Translations under genes and position numbers: made by a program
Part shown: in pieces, positions 18,615 to 28,523 of the stretch
Layout: each line of letters starts with the position of its first letter
How positions within the stretch are numbered: position 1 is the first letter of the stretch
Notes under the pieces: model-generated
Seen by the model: the letters and a program-made list of their open reading frames with translations, nothing else
Databases searched by the model: none
What the model was told of the DNA's origin: nothing
Source of the DNA: Bradyrhizobium mercantei
GTDB lineage: Bacteria; Pseudomonadota; Alphaproteobacteria; Rhizobiales; Xanthobacteraceae
NCBI RefSeq assembly: GCF_001982635.1
Contig: NZ_MKFI01000011.1
Location: 156,373-220,372, forward strand
Direction of reading: 5' to 3'
Length of the DNA: 64,000 bases

Positions 18615-19682
18615 ATGCCACAGCCGTTCACCTATCAGGTCAGCCCGATGCGCGTCGTGTTCGGGACCGGCACCGTCGCGCAATTGGCGGACGAACTCGG
18701 CCGGCTCGGTGTCAGCCGTGCGCTGGTGCTGGCGAGCCGGCGGCAGCAGGCCGAGCTGGGCGATCTCGCTGCCTTGACCGGCGGCCGCATGGCCGGCGCG
18801 TTCGATGGCGCTGTCGTACACACGCCGGTCGCGGTCACCGACCGTGCGATGGCGCTGGTCCGCGAGCTCAAGCCTGACGGCGTGGTCGCGATCGGCGCCG
18901 GCGCTGCGACCGGCCTGAGCAAGGCGATCGCGCTGCGCACCGACCTGCCGCAACTGATCGTGCCGACCAGCTACGCCGGCTCCGAGATGACACTGGTGCT
19001 CGGCGAGACCGTCGATGGCGTCAAGACCACTCAGTCGTCGCCGAAGATCCTGCCCGAGGCCGTGATCTACGACGTCAACCTGACGATCTCGATGCCGGCC
19101 AAGTTCTCCGCGATCTCAGGCCTCAACGCGATCGCGCACGCGGCCGAGGCGCTGTATGCGCGGGATGGCAACCCGATCACCTCGCTGATGGCGGAGGAGG
19201 CGATCGCGAAACTCGCATCAGCGCTGCCGGAGGTGATCGCGCGGCCGCGCGATCTCGATGCGCGTTCGGACGCACTCTATGGCGCGTGGCTGTGCGCGGT
19301 CTGTCTCGGCACCGTCGGCATGGCGCTGCATCACAAGCTCTGCCACACCGTCGGCGCGCTGTTCGACCTGCCGCATGCCGAGACCCATGCCGTGCTGCTG
19401 CCGCACACCATCGCCTACAACTCGCCGGCAGCGCCCGAAGCAATCGGCCGTGCCGCCCGCGCGCTTCGGGCCACCGATGCAGCCGATGGCCTGTTCGATC
19501 TGTCGGCAAAGCTCGGCGCGCCGCGCTCGCTCGCCGAGATCGGCATGCCCGAGGACGGCATCGCCAAAGCGGCCGCGCTCGCCACCAAAAATCCCTACTG
19601 GAATCCGCGGCCGATCGAGGAGAGCGGGATCAGCGATCTGCTCAGGCGTGCCTGGTCCGGTGCGCGGCCGCAGGCCGGATAG
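18615..19682 (+). CDS. Maleylacetate reductase (iron-containing alcohol dehydrogenase fold)
   Basis: Predicted to reduce maleylacetate to 3-oxoadipate with NAD(P)H at the end of hydroxyquinol or chloroaromatic degradation. At 355 residues it matches the family. The marks are PTSYAGSEMT, GETVDGVKTT, LPEAVIYDV, SGLNAIAHAAEALYA and MALHHKLCHTVGALFDLPHA, which is the maleylacetate reductase variant of the Fe-ADH His motif. The family often works without the classical iron site. No hydroxyquinol 1,2-dioxygenase gene is adjacent, so the upstream steps must be elsewhere or differ. It is probably co-transcribed with the AraC gene just before it. Confidence 0.88.
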   Translation: MPQPFTYQVSPMRVVFGTGTVAQLADELGRLGVSRALVLASRRQQAELGDLAALTGGRMAGAFDGAVVHTPVAVTDRAMALVRELKPDGVVAIGAGAATGLSKAIALRTDLPQLIVPTSYAGSEMTLVLGETVDGVKTTQSSPKILPEAVIYDVNLTISMPAKFSAISGLNAIAHAAEALYARDGNPITSLMAEEAIAKLASALPEVIARPRDLDARSDALYGAWLCAVCLGTVGMALHHKLCHTVGALFDLPHAETHAVLLPHTIAYNSPAAPEAIGRAARALRATDAADGLFDLSAKLGAPRSLAEIGMPEDGIAKAAALATKNPYWNPRPIEESGISDLLRRAWSGARPQAG

Positions 19683-19683
19683 G

Positions 19684-21138
19684 TCATACACCGATCGCGT
19701 TGCGCGCGATCACGTCGCGATAGAACGCCGCGCTCAGTTTCGGCACCCGGGCCTGGGTCTCGAAATCCACCCGGTACAGACCGAAGCGTTTCTCGTAGCC
19801 GAAGATCCATTCGAAATTGTCCATCAGGCTCCACAGGAAATAGCCGTGGACCGGGACGCCGTCGGCGGTCGCGCGCTGCAACTGGGCGAGGTAGTTGCGC
19901 AGGAACATGATGCGGTCGAGGTCGTAGATCTGCCCGTCCGGCTGCACCTTGTCCTCGCCGGAGGTGCCGTTCTCGCTGACATAGATGCTCTTGATGTTCC
20001 AGAGTTTGGCGGCAATCCGCGGCGCCCAGTAGATCGTCTCCGGCGCGATCCGCAGCCAATCGGAATTCATGTGCGGGAAGGAGGCCGGCATCGGCAGCGG
20101 CTTCCAGCCGGGCGCGCTGTCGGTGGCGAGGACATAGCAGTGCGGTGCATAGATGTTCAGTCCGACGAAATCGTTGGGCTGCGAGATGATCTTCAGTTCC
20201 TCCGCGGTGAACTTGGGCGCGTCGGCGCCGGCATATTTCAGGAAGCCCTCGGTGTACTTGCCTTCGAGCACGACGCCGAGGAAGCCCGCATTCAGTTCAC
20301 GCGTCGCGATCTCGGTGGCGCGGATATTCTCCGGCGTGTTGAACGCGGGCACGCAGGCGGTGATGTTCTCGGCTGGACCGACCCGCGTGCCGGCGCGCCC
20401 TTTGGCGCGGATCGCCTGCACCGCAAGGCCATGCGCCAGCGCTACGTGGTGGCGGGCCTGGTTCACCTCGGCCGGCGGCAGCTTCAGCCCCGGTGCGTCG
20501 ACGCCGAGCGCATAGCCGAAGGGGAGGAAACGCCCGACCTCGTTGAGGGTGAAGATGTTCTTCACCCGGTCGGTCAGCCGCTGCGCGACATAGCCGGCAT
20601 AGTCGCCGAACGCCTTCGCGGTGTCGCGCGAGCGCCAGCCGCCGACGCGGTCCTGCAGCGCCTGCGGCAGGTCCCAGTGATAGAGCGTGGCATACGGCTC
20701 GATGCCGTTCGCCAAGAGCTCGTCGACCAGGCGGTTGTAGAAGTCGAGGCCCTTCGGGTTAGGCGTGCCGGTGCCGTCGGGAAACACCCGCGGCCAGGCG
20801 ATCGAGAATCGATACGCCTTGGCGCCGAGCTCCTTGATGAGGCGGACGTCTTCCTTGTAGCGGTGATAGTGCTCGTTGGCGCGGTCGCCGGTCGAGCCAT
20901 CCTCGATTTTGCCCGAGGTGTGGGTGAACGTGTCCCAGATCGACGGGCCGCGGCCGTCCTCATTGACCGCGCCTTCGACCTGGTAGGATGAGGTCGCGGT
21001 GCCCCAGACGAAACCGGCCGGAAAGTTCGTGCCGTCCGGTCGCGGGGCCCGGTTCGCCGCTTCGGCCGGGGCCGAAAGGCCGAGCGCCGAGAGGCCTGCA
21101 AGGCCCGCAAACTGCCGGCGCGAGAATTTTCCGAACAT
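19684..21138 (-). CDS. Tat-exported GH1 beta-glycosidase
   Basis: Retaining beta-glucosidase-type enzyme, 484 residues. A twin-arginine signal (FSRRQFAGLAGL) spans about residues 5-28 and ends AEAA. GH1 marks are GFVWGTATSSYQVEGA, FSIAWPRVFP and YHWDLPQAL. The acid/base is Glu200 in TLNEV, with Val where GH1 enzymes normally have Pro. The nucleophile is Glu389 in YVSENGT, and WSLMDNFEW binds the sugar. Most GH1 enzymes are cytoplasmic; a Tat signal suggests periplasmic action. It is convergent with the maleylacetate reductase gene, the stops being almost touching. Confidence 0.92.
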   Translation of the reverse strand: MFGKFSRRQFAGLAGLSALGLSAPAEAANRAPRPDGTNFPAGFVWGTATSSYQVEGAVNEDGRGPSIWDTFTHTSGKIEDGSTGDRANEHYHRYKEDVRLIKELGAKAYRFSIAWPRVFPDGTGTPNPKGLDFYNRLVDELLANGIEPYATLYHWDLPQALQDRVGGWRSRDTAKAFGDYAGYVAQRLTDRVKNIFTLNEVGRFLPFGYALGVDAPGLKLPPAEVNQARHHVALAHGLAVQAIRAKGRAGTRVGPAENITACVPAFNTPENIRATEIATRELNAGFLGVVLEGKYTEGFLKYAGADAPKFTAEELKIISQPNDFVGLNIYAPHCYVLATDSAPGWKPLPMPASFPHMNSDWLRIAPETIYWAPRIAAKLWNIKSIYVSENGTSGEDKVQPDGQIYDLDRIMFLRNYLAQLQRATADGVPVHGYFLWSLMDNFEWIFGYEKRFGLYRVDFETQARVPKLSAAFYRDVIARNAIGV

Positions 21139-21366
21139 TGCTGTCTCCCGTCGCCGGACGCTGCGGCTGGAATGCCGGCCCTAGGTTAGCCTTCCAGCCC
21201 GCGGTAGAGCAACACGGGCCGGGACAAGCGATGCGCCGTAGCAGATGCGTGCCGATCGGTGTCGCAGAGTTGTCAGTTTTGTGGCGACATGTTCTCTACT
21301 AGATTGCCTGCTACGTCCCTCCGCACTGACATCCGAAAATCCCGAGATCCCGGTGAGCCGCGCGCG

Positions 21367-24033
21367 ATGAACGAACCTGCACCCCTTGTCCGAAACGCGT
21401 TGCTGCGTCGTCTTGCCACGTCGATCGGTTTGTTGCTGGTGTTGGCCGCAGGCGCGCAGGCCGAGCCGACGTTCTCGTTCGACGGCACACCCGGAAAGCT
21501 GCCGAAGGCCGTCATTCCTCTGAACTACGCGATTGAGCTGACACCGGATTTCTCGAGCCTCGCCTTGCCGGGTGTCGAGACCATCGACATTGAGGTGCGT
21601 GAGGACACCGCGCATCTGACGCTGAATGCGATCAACACGACCTTCGCCGAGGTCACGATCGATGACGGCGCACAGCGCGCGGAGGTCGTGACCGATGGCG
21701 CTGCACAGACGGCGACGCTGACCTTCCCCCAGCCGCTCGCGGCCGGCCGCCACAGGCTGCGCATCACCTTCACGGCGCAGATCAACAAATTCGGCACCGG
21801 CCTATTCTCGGTCGATTATCCGACGAGGAACGGGATCAAGCGGCTGATCTCCAGCAAGCTGGAGCCGGCCGACGCCCGGCGGATATTCCCGTGCTGGGAC
21901 GAGCCCTCGTTCAAGGCGAGCTTTGCGCTGACCGTCGTGATCCCGCGCAATCTGCTCGCGGTCGGTAACATGCCCGTGACGGGAGAGCAGCCGGCCGCCG
22001 GCGATCTCAAGAAGGTTACGTTCGCGCCCACGCCGAAGATGTCGAGCTATCTGTTCGTGCTCACGGTCGGCGAGCTCGAACGGGTCACGGCGGATGCGGG
22101 CGGCGTCACGATCGGGGTGGTGACGACCGAGGGCAAGAGCGAGCAGGGCCGGTTTGCGCTCGACAGCGCAGTGAAGCTGCTCGGCTACTATAACGACTAT
22201 TTCGGCGTGAAATATCCGCTGCCGAAGCTCGATCTGATCGCCGTGCCCGGCGGGTTCGGCGGCGCGATGGAGAACTGGGGTGGCATCACCTTCTTCGAGA
22301 GCAGGCTGCTGTTCGACCCCGCGACCTCTGCGGAGACCGCGCGGCGCGGCATCTTCGCGATCATCGCCCATGAGATGGCGCATATGTGGTTCGGCGATCT
22401 CGTCACCATGGCGTGGTGGGACAATCTCTGGCTCAACGAGGGCTTTGCCAGCTGGATGGCGACCAAGGCCTCGGAGCAGTTCTACCCGCAATGGCGGAGC
22501 TGGCTGAACGGCTACGGCGCCAAGCAGTTTGCGATGGCGCTCGATGCGCGCCGCACCTCGCATCCGGTGCAGCAGCCGATCGCCGATCACAGCGAGGCGG
22601 TCACCGCGTTCGACGCTATCACCTACAACAAGGGGCAGGCGCTGATCCGCATGCTCGAGAATTATCTCGGCGAGCAGCCATTCCGCGACGGCATCCGCAA
22701 ATACATGGCCGCGCACGCCTACAGCAATTCCACCACGGCCGATCTCTGGCAGGCGCTTGAAAGCTCCGGCGGCAAGACCATCACCGGAATCGCCGCCTCC
22801 TTCACCGAGCAGGACGGTGTGCCGCTGGTGGTGGCCGAGACCGCCTGCGACGGCACAGCGCAACGCCTGACGTTGCGGCAGGATCGCTTCGTGATCGCGC
22901 CGGCCAACGATCCGCCGCTGCCGGCTCACGCCTGGCAAATCCCGATTGCCGTGGGACCGGCGCATGGCAAGGCCTTTGACGAGATCCTGCTGAAGGGCAG
23001 CGCCGACATCCCGGCCGGCGCCTGCGGCGATGCCATCAAGGTCAATCTCGGCGACGTCGGTTACTTCAGGGTTGAATACGGCCCGAAGAACCGCGCGGCG
23101 TTGCTGAACGCATTCCCGCAGATGCAGGTGGAGGACCGGCTCAACGTCGTCACCGACAGCTGGGCGCTGGTGCAGGCGGGGCGGGCCGAGGCGCCGTCCT
23201 ATCTGGCGCTGCTCGATGCGCTCGATGCCGGCGATCACCGTGCGGTGTGGGACCAGGTGATCTCGACATTTGCCGCGTTGAATCGGCTGTCGCGCGACCG
23301 CACCGAGCGGCCGGTGATCCAGGCCTATGCCCGGGCCAAGCTGCGTCCGGTGTTCGATCGCATCGGATGGGACGGACGGGGCTCCGCCGATGACGACACG
23401 GCCCTGCTGCGCGCGAGCCTGATCTCGGCGCTCGGCGATTTTGGCGATGCGGCTGTCGTGGCGGAAGCGAAGCGGCGCTTCGCGGCGTTCCTCGATGATC
23501 CCAACTCGCTGCCGACCACGCTGCGCGATGCCGTCACCCATGTGGTCGGCATCACCGCCGATCGGGCGACCTATGACCAGCTGCTGGCGCTCGCGCGCAA
23601 GAGCACGGCGACCAATGAGCGGCTGCGCTATTATTTCGCCGCAGCCAGCGCCCGCGATGCCGAGCTGGCGCGCGCGACGCTGGCCCTGACGCTGACCAAT
23701 GAACTGCCCGACACGATCGTGACCGGGATGATCAGCACGGTTGCCTCCGCGGGCGAGCAGCCGCAGCTAGCGTGGGACTTCGTCCGGACCAATTTCGACA
23801 CGCTGCTGGCACGGCAGGGGCCCAACTTTCGCGACCAGTTCGTGCCGAACTTCATGACCAATTTCACCGATGAGGCTCATGCGGCGGAACTCGCCGCCTT
23901 CGCTCCGGCGCAATCGACCACGGGTGGACGGGTGATGGTGGCGCGATCCGTGCAGGCGATCGCAATCTCGGCCGATCTCGCCGCGCGCGTGCTCCCCGCG
24001 GCGGACGGCTGGATCAGGGCGCACAAGCCGTGA
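21367..24033 (+). CDS. Secreted M1-family aminopeptidase
   Basis: Zinc aminopeptidase of 888 residues. I use the Met at 21367; earlier in-frame sequence is unlike the family. A signal peptide is visible around residues 12-35 (LATSIGLLLVLAAGAQA). The exopeptidase motif is GAMENWG (299-305), and the zinc site is HEMAH (335-339) with Glu358 in NEGFA, exactly HExxH-x18-E. A C-terminal ERAP1-like helical domain fills the last 350 residues. The export signal differs from cytoplasmic PepN. It is likely to trim peptides in the periplasm and could feed the peptide transporter at 1.8-7.5 kb, which is inference. Confidence 0.93.
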   Translation: MNEPAPLVRNALLRRLATSIGLLLVLAAGAQAEPTFSFDGTPGKLPKAVIPLNYAIELTPDFSSLALPGVETIDIEVREDTAHLTLNAINTTFAEVTIDDGAQRAEVVTDGAAQTATLTFPQPLAAGRHRLRITFTAQINKFGTGLFSVDYPTRNGIKRLISSKLEPADARRIFPCWDEPSFKASFALTVVIPRNLLAVGNMPVTGEQPAAGDLKKVTFAPTPKMSSYLFVLTVGELERVTADAGGVTIGVVTTEGKSEQGRFALDSAVKLLGYYNDYFGVKYPLPKLDLIAVPGGFGGAMENWGGITFFESRLLFDPATSAETARRGIFAIIAHEMAHMWFGDLVTMAWWDNLWLNEGFASWMATKASEQFYPQWRSWLNGYGAKQFAMALDARRTSHPVQQPIADHSEAVTAFDAITYNKGQALIRMLENYLGEQPFRDGIRKYMAAHAYSNSTTADLWQALESSGGKTITGIAASFTEQDGVPLVVAETACDGTAQRLTLRQDRFVIAPANDPPLPAHAWQIPIAVGPAHGKAFDEILLKGSADIPAGACGDAIKVNLGDVGYFRVEYGPKNRAALLNAFPQMQVEDRLNVVTDSWALVQAGRAEAPSYLALLDALDAGDHRAVWDQVISTFAALNRLSRDRTERPVIQAYARAKLRPVFDRIGWDGRGSADDDTALLRASLISALGDFGDAAVVAEAKRRFAAFLDDPNSLPTTLRDAVTHVVGITADRATYDQLLALARKSTATNERLRYYFAAASARDAELARATLALTLTNELPDTIVTGMISTVASAGEQPQLAWDFVRTNFDTLLARQGPNFRDQFVPNFMTNFTDEAHAAELAAFAPAQSTTGGRVMVARSVQAIAISADLAARVLPAADGWIRAHKP

Positions 24034-24111
24034 GAGCGCGAGGGAGTTTCCGCCGGCGCGCGATGCGGCTATGCTCGGTCGGCGGCATGCAATCAACGAG
24101 GCGAGGCTGAC

Positions 24112-25764
24112 ATGGTCAAAGGTTCCGATTTGCTGGTCGCAGCGCTCGAGAATGAGGGCGTGGAGCGGGTGTTCGGCGTGCCCGGCGAGGAGAATCTCGA
24201 CGTCGTCGAGAGCCTGCGCAAATCCTCGATCAAGCTGATCGTGACCCGCCACGAACAGGCGGCTGCCTTCATGGCGGCGACCTATGGCCGGCTGACCGGA
24301 AAGCCCGGCGTCTGCATCACGACGCTCGGTCCCGGCGCGCTCAATCTCACCACCGGCGCCGCCTATGCGCTGCTCGGCGCAATGCCGATGGTGATGCTGA
24401 CGGGGCAGAAGGGTATTTTGAGCAGCCGGCAGGCCAAGTTCCAGATTGTCGACATCGTCAACACCTTCCGGCCCCTGACCAAGCTGTCGCTGCAGATCGT
24501 CTCTGGCGCGACCATTCCGACGCTGGTCCGCGACGCCTTCCGGATCGCGACGCAGGAGCGGCCGGGCCCCGTGCTGCTCGAGCTGCCGGAGGACATCGCG
24601 GGCGATGAGACCGCACCGGTCGAAATGATACCGCCGCATCCGATCGAGATCCCGATCGCGCATGCCGCCGCGCTCGACCGTGCCGCCGACATGATCCTGA
24701 AGGCGCAGCGGCCGCTGATCATGCTTGGTGCGGCGGCATCGCGCCCGCGCGCAACCGCCGGAATCGGCGACTTCGTGCGGCGCACGAAAATTCCGTTCTT
24801 CACCACCCAGATGGGCAAGGGCACGGTGTCCGGCGGCACCAACCAGTATATGGGGACCGCCGCGCTGAGCGAGCGCGACTATGTGCATGAGGCGATCGAC
24901 CGCGCCGACCTGATCATTGCGATCGGCCACGACACGATCGAGAAGCCGCCCTTCATCATGGGTCCGAAGGGACCGCAGGTGATCCATGTCAGCTACACGC
25001 CGGCGAATGTCGAGCAGGTCTATTTCCCGCAAGTCGAGGTGATCGGCGATGTCGGGCCGAGCCTCGAACTGCTGGCCGATCGGGTCGCGGGCAAGCTGCC
25101 GCATGCCAGCGCGCTGCTCAGCCTGCGCGAAGGCATTCTGGCCAAGATCACCGATCGCGCCACCGAGGGCCGCTGGCCGCCGACGCCGCAGCGCATCGTG
25201 CACGACGTGCGGCAGGTCATCCCGGAGGACGGCATCGTCGCGCTCGACAACGGCATGTACAAGATCTGGTTCGCACGCAATTACCGTACGCTGCTCGCGA
25301 ACTCGTTGCTGCTCGACAACGCGCTTGCGACCATGGGCGCGGGCCTGCCGTCGGCGATGATGGCGGCGATGCTCTATCCGAAGAACCGCGTGCTCGCAGT
25401 GTGCGGCGACGGCGGCTTCATGATGAACTCGCAGGAGATGGAGACCGCGGTTCGCCTCAAGCTCAATCTGGTGATCCTGATCCTGGAAGATTCCGCCTAC
25501 GGCATGATCCGCTGGAAGCAGGCGGTCGACAATTTCCCCGATTTCGGCCTCACCTTCGGCAATCCGGATTTCGTCAAATACGCCGAGAGCTACGGTGCCA
25601 AGGGTTCGCGGATCGAGAGCACGGAGGCGATCGTCCCGACCCTGGAACGCGCCTTCTCCGGTGGCGGCGTGCACCTCGTCGTGGTGCCGGTCGATTATAC
25701 CGAGAACAAGCGGGTGCTGGTCGACGAATTGCGCGAGAAGGTGCAGCAGATCGATGTCGAATAG
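24112..25764 (+). CDS. ThDP-dependent enzyme, acetolactate synthase large-subunit type
   Basis: 550 residues with the three-domain POX/ALS architecture. The catalytic Glu is Glu48 (TRHEQAAAFMA). The ThDP-binding motif starts GDGGFMMNSQEM at residue 432 and ends with AYGMIRWKQ. KFQIVDIVNTFRPLTKLS resembles the catabolic AlsS group. No regulatory ilvH-like gene is adjacent, which argues against the anabolic enzyme. Product inferred: 2-acetolactate from two pyruvates, or another carboligation. It starts the plus-strand run 24.1-30.6 kb, 139 bp before pgm. Confidence 0.85.
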   Translation: MVKGSDLLVAALENEGVERVFGVPGEENLDVVESLRKSSIKLIVTRHEQAAAFMAATYGRLTGKPGVCITTLGPGALNLTTGAAYALLGAMPMVMLTGQKGILSSRQAKFQIVDIVNTFRPLTKLSLQIVSGATIPTLVRDAFRIATQERPGPVLLELPEDIAGDETAPVEMIPPHPIEIPIAHAAALDRAADMILKAQRPLIMLGAAASRPRATAGIGDFVRRTKIPFFTTQMGKGTVSGGTNQYMGTAALSERDYVHEAIDRADLIIAIGHDTIEKPPFIMGPKGPQVIHVSYTPANVEQVYFPQVEVIGDVGPSLELLADRVAGKLPHASALLSLREGILAKITDRATEGRWPPTPQRIVHDVRQVIPEDGIVALDNGMYKIWFARNYRTLLANSLLLDNALATMGAGLPSAMMAAMLYPKNRVLAVCGDGGFMMNSQEMETAVRLKLNLVILILEDSAYGMIRWKQAVDNFPDFGLTFGNPDFVKYAESYGAKGSRIESTEAIVPTLERAFSGGGVHLVVVPVDYTENKRVLVDELREKVQQIDVE

Positions 25765-25903
25765 CGGATTGCCTCAGCGGGTAAAGGGAACGAAAAGCCC
25801 TCGGCTTGATTGAACGTAAGCCGCCATGGTAGCACGCCGGGCGATCAAGCCTTGGCATCACTCGTTGTGCTGATGGTCGGCGATACCAGATCTGAGAGGT
25901 CAC

Positions 25904-27544
25904 GTGACTGCACCAAATCCTGCCGCCGGCAAACCCATCGATCCCTCAGCGCTCGCCAATGTGCCGCGGCTGGTCACGGCCTATTTTGCAGGCAAGCCCG
26001 ATGCCGGCGATCCCACCCAGCGGGTCGCCTTCGGCACCTCGGGCCATCGCGGCTCGTCGCTGAGGAATTGCTTCAACGAGGACCACATCCTCGCCACCAC
26101 GCAGGCGATTTGCGATTACCGCCGCGAGAAGGGGCTCACCGGGCCGCTGTTCATCGGCATCGATACCCATGCGCTGGCCGAGCCGGCGCTGGCGAGCGCG
26201 GTGGAAGTGTTCGCGGCCAATAGCGTCGAGATCATGATCGACGCGCAGGGCGGCTACACCCCGACGCCTGTCATCTCGCACGCGATCCTGAGCTACAACA
26301 GGGGACGCAGCACGGGGCTTGCGGACGGCGTCGTCATCACGCCGTCACACAATCCGCCGGAGGACGGCGGCTATAAATATAATCCGCCGCATGGCGGCCC
26401 GGCCGACACCGATGTCACCGCCGTGGTCGAAAAGAATGCCAACCGCTACATCGAGGCGGGCCTCAAGGGCGTCGCGCGGATGCCGTATGATCGCGCGCGC
26501 AAGGCCGCGACCACGCATCTGCATGACTACATCACACCCTACGTCGCCGATCTCGGCAACACCGTCGATCTGGCGCTGATCAAGTCCGCCGGCGTCAAGA
26601 TCGGCATCGATCCGCTCGGCGGCGCCGCGGTGCATTACTGGCAGCCGATCATCGCGCGCTACGGCATCAATGCGTCAGTCATCAACCAGGCGGTCGATCC
26701 GACTTTCCGCTTCATGACCGCGGATTGGGACGGCAAGATCCGGATGGATTGCTCGTCGCCTTATGCGATGGCGAGCCTGATCGGGATGCGCGACCGGTTC
26801 GACGTCGCCTTCGCCAACGATACCGATGCCGATCGTCATGGTATCGTGACGCGCTCGAACGGGCTGATGAACCCGAACCATTTCCTGGCCACCGCGATCG
26901 CCTATCTGTTCGCGCACCGACCGCAGTGGAGCAGGGATGCCGCGATCGGCAAGACCATCGTGTCGAGCTCGATCATCGATCGCGTGGCCAAGAAGCTGAA
27001 CCGCAAGCTGGTCGAGACGCCGGTCGGCTTCAAATGGTTTGTCGAGGGACTCGGCAGCGGCGGCTTCGGCTTTGCCGGCGAGGAGAGCGCCGGCGCGTCG
27101 TTCCTCAAGCGCGACGGCACGGTGTGGACCACCGACAAGGACGGCATCATTCTCGGCCTGCTGGCGGCGGAGATCATCGCCAGGACCGGCCGCGATCCGA
27201 GCGAATTGTTCAAGGAGCTGACCGCCGAGCTCGGTGTGCCCTACTACGAGCGCATCGACGTCGCGGCGACGCCGAAGCAGAAGAATGCGTTGAAGGCGCT
27301 CGGGCCGGAGCAGCTCAACATGACGGAGCTCGGCGGCGATGCCGTGCGCGCAGTCAGGACCAAGGCACCGGGCAACGATCAGCCGTTCGGCGGCATCAAG
27401 GTCGAGAGCGAGGCGGGCTGGTTCGCCGCGCGTCCCTCCGGCACCGAGGATGTCTACAAGATCTATGCCGAAAGTTTCCGCGGGCCGGATCATCTGAAGC
27501 AGATCCAGGGCGACGCGCAGGCCGCGATTGCCAAGGTATTCTGA
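25904..27544 (+). CDS. pgm: Phosphoglucomutase (alpha-D-glucose phosphate-specific)
   Basis: Interconverts glucose 1-phosphate and glucose 6-phosphate. 546 residues, GTG start at 25904 preceded by GAGAGG. The phosphoserine loop is TPSHNPPEDGG with Ser148; the metal loop is NDTDADRHG; sugar-binding GEESAGASF and the phosphate-binding RPSGTEDVYKIY follow. The N-terminal VAFGTSGHRGS is typical of the Pgm type common in proteobacteria. Together with the downstream epimerase and lyase genes it suggests sugar metabolism in this stretch, although pgm is normally a housekeeping gene for glycogen and exopolysaccharide precursors. Confidence 0.95.
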   Translation: MTAPNPAAGKPIDPSALANVPRLVTAYFAGKPDAGDPTQRVAFGTSGHRGSSLRNCFNEDHILATTQAICDYRREKGLTGPLFIGIDTHALAEPALASAVEVFAANSVEIMIDAQGGYTPTPVISHAILSYNRGRSTGLADGVVITPSHNPPEDGGYKYNPPHGGPADTDVTAVVEKNANRYIEAGLKGVARMPYDRARKAATTHLHDYITPYVADLGNTVDLALIKSAGVKIGIDPLGGAAVHYWQPIIARYGINASVINQAVDPTFRFMTADWDGKIRMDCSSPYAMASLIGMRDRFDVAFANDTDADRHGIVTRSNGLMNPNHFLATAIAYLFAHRPQWSRDAAIGKTIVSSSIIDRVAKKLNRKLVETPVGFKWFVEGLGSGGFGFAGEESAGASFLKRDGTVWTTDKDGIILGLLAAEIIARTGRDPSELFKELTAELGVPYYERIDVAATPKQKNALKALGPEQLNMTELGGDAVRAVRTKAPGNDQPFGGIKVESEAGWFAARPSGTEDVYKIYAESFRGPDHLKQIQGDAQAAIAKVF

Positions 27545-27566
27545 GGCGCGAGGCGGGGCGGAAGTC

Positions 27567-28523
27567 ATGCGCGTCTTGTTGACCGGCTCCTCCGGCTGGC
27601 TCGGCTGCTTCCTTGCGCCGCGGCTTCGACAGGCCGGCCATGCCGTGACCGGCCTCGACGTCGTCGCGGGCACGGCGACAGATGTCGTCGGCTCGGTGGC
27701 CGAGCGATCGGTGGTTGACCGCATCTTCGCCGATCGCGGCATCGAAGCCGTGATCCATGGCGGCGCGCTGCACAAGCCCGATATCGCGCGGTTCGCGCCG
27801 CAGGCCTTTGTCGACGTCAACGTGTCAGGCACGCTCAATTTGCTGCAGGCGGCCGCGGCCGCCGGCCACAAGCAGTTCGTCTTCACCTCGACCACCTCGC
27901 TGATGATCTCGCAGACGATCCGCGACGAGGAGGGCCACGCCGCGGTTTGGCTCGACGAGACGACGGGACCGCTCGAGCCGCGCAACATCTATGGGGTGAC
28001 AAAACTCGCCGCCGAAGGGCTCTGTCGGCTCTACAGCCGCGAGCACGGGCTGAACTGCGCGGTGCTGCGCACCAGCCGCTTCTTCCCCGAGGACGACGAC
28101 ACGATCGTTGACATTCATGGCGAGAACCTGAAGGCGACCGAGCTGCTGTACCGCCGCCTCACGGTCGAGGATGCCGCCGATGCCCATGTCGTGGCGCTGG
28201 AGAAGATCAGGGGATTCGAGGTCTTCGTGATCAGCGCGCCGACGCCGTTTGCGCGCAGCGATGTCGCTGACCTGAAGACCGACGCCGCCGGCGTGATCGC
28301 GCGCTATTTCCCCGATGCTCCGGCGCTGCTTGCAAAGCGCGGCTGGCAGCTGCCGAAATCGATCGGCCGGATCTACGATGCCGGCAAGGCCGAACGCCTG
28401 CTCGGTTTCCGCGCGGTCACCGACTTTGCAGCCGTGCTCGGCGCCTTGCGCAGCGGCGAACCGCTTCCCTTTGCGCACGATCCCGATTATGTCTCGCCGT
28501 CAACGAGGCTCGCAAATGGCTGA
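27567..28523 (+). CDS. NAD(P)-dependent epimerase/dehydratase (extended SDR)
   Basis: 318 residues from the Met at 27567, which follows a GGGGCGG-rich site. The Rossmann motif TGSSGWLG is at residues 6-13 and the catalytic YGVTK in the middle, with TSTTS as the Ser/Thr segment. The C-terminal part (GRIYDAGKAERLLGF) resembles sugar-nucleotide or sugar-acid epimerases. It starts 22 bp after pgm and overlaps the next gene by 8 bp, so the three are one operon. Substrate not determined. Confidence 0.88.
   Translation: MRVLLTGSSGWLGCFLAPRLRQAGHAVTGLDVVAGTATDVVGSVAERSVVDRIFADRGIEAVIHGGALHKPDIARFAPQAFVDVNVSGTLNLLQAAAAAGHKQFVFTSTTSLMISQTIRDEEGHAAVWLDETTGPLEPRNIYGVTKLAAEGLCRLYSREHGLNCAVLRTSRFFPEDDDTIVDIHGENLKATELLYRRLTVEDAADAHVVALEKIRGFEVFVISAPTPFARSDVADLKTDAAGVIARYFPDAPALLAKRGWQLPKSIGRIYDAGKAERLLGFRAVTDFAAVLGALRSGEPLPFAHDPDYVSPSTRLANG

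Noticed and set aside
23767..25674. Minus-strand open frame opposite the ThDP enzyme and aminopeptidase genes
   Set aside because: Composition typical of an antisense shadow; the plus-strand proteins have complete catalytic motifs.
28315..28515. Upstream extension of the DapA-type gene inside the epimerase gene
   Set aside because: Arg/Ser/Pro-rich and non-homologous; the family start MADFHGVFPY at 28516 fits the known length.
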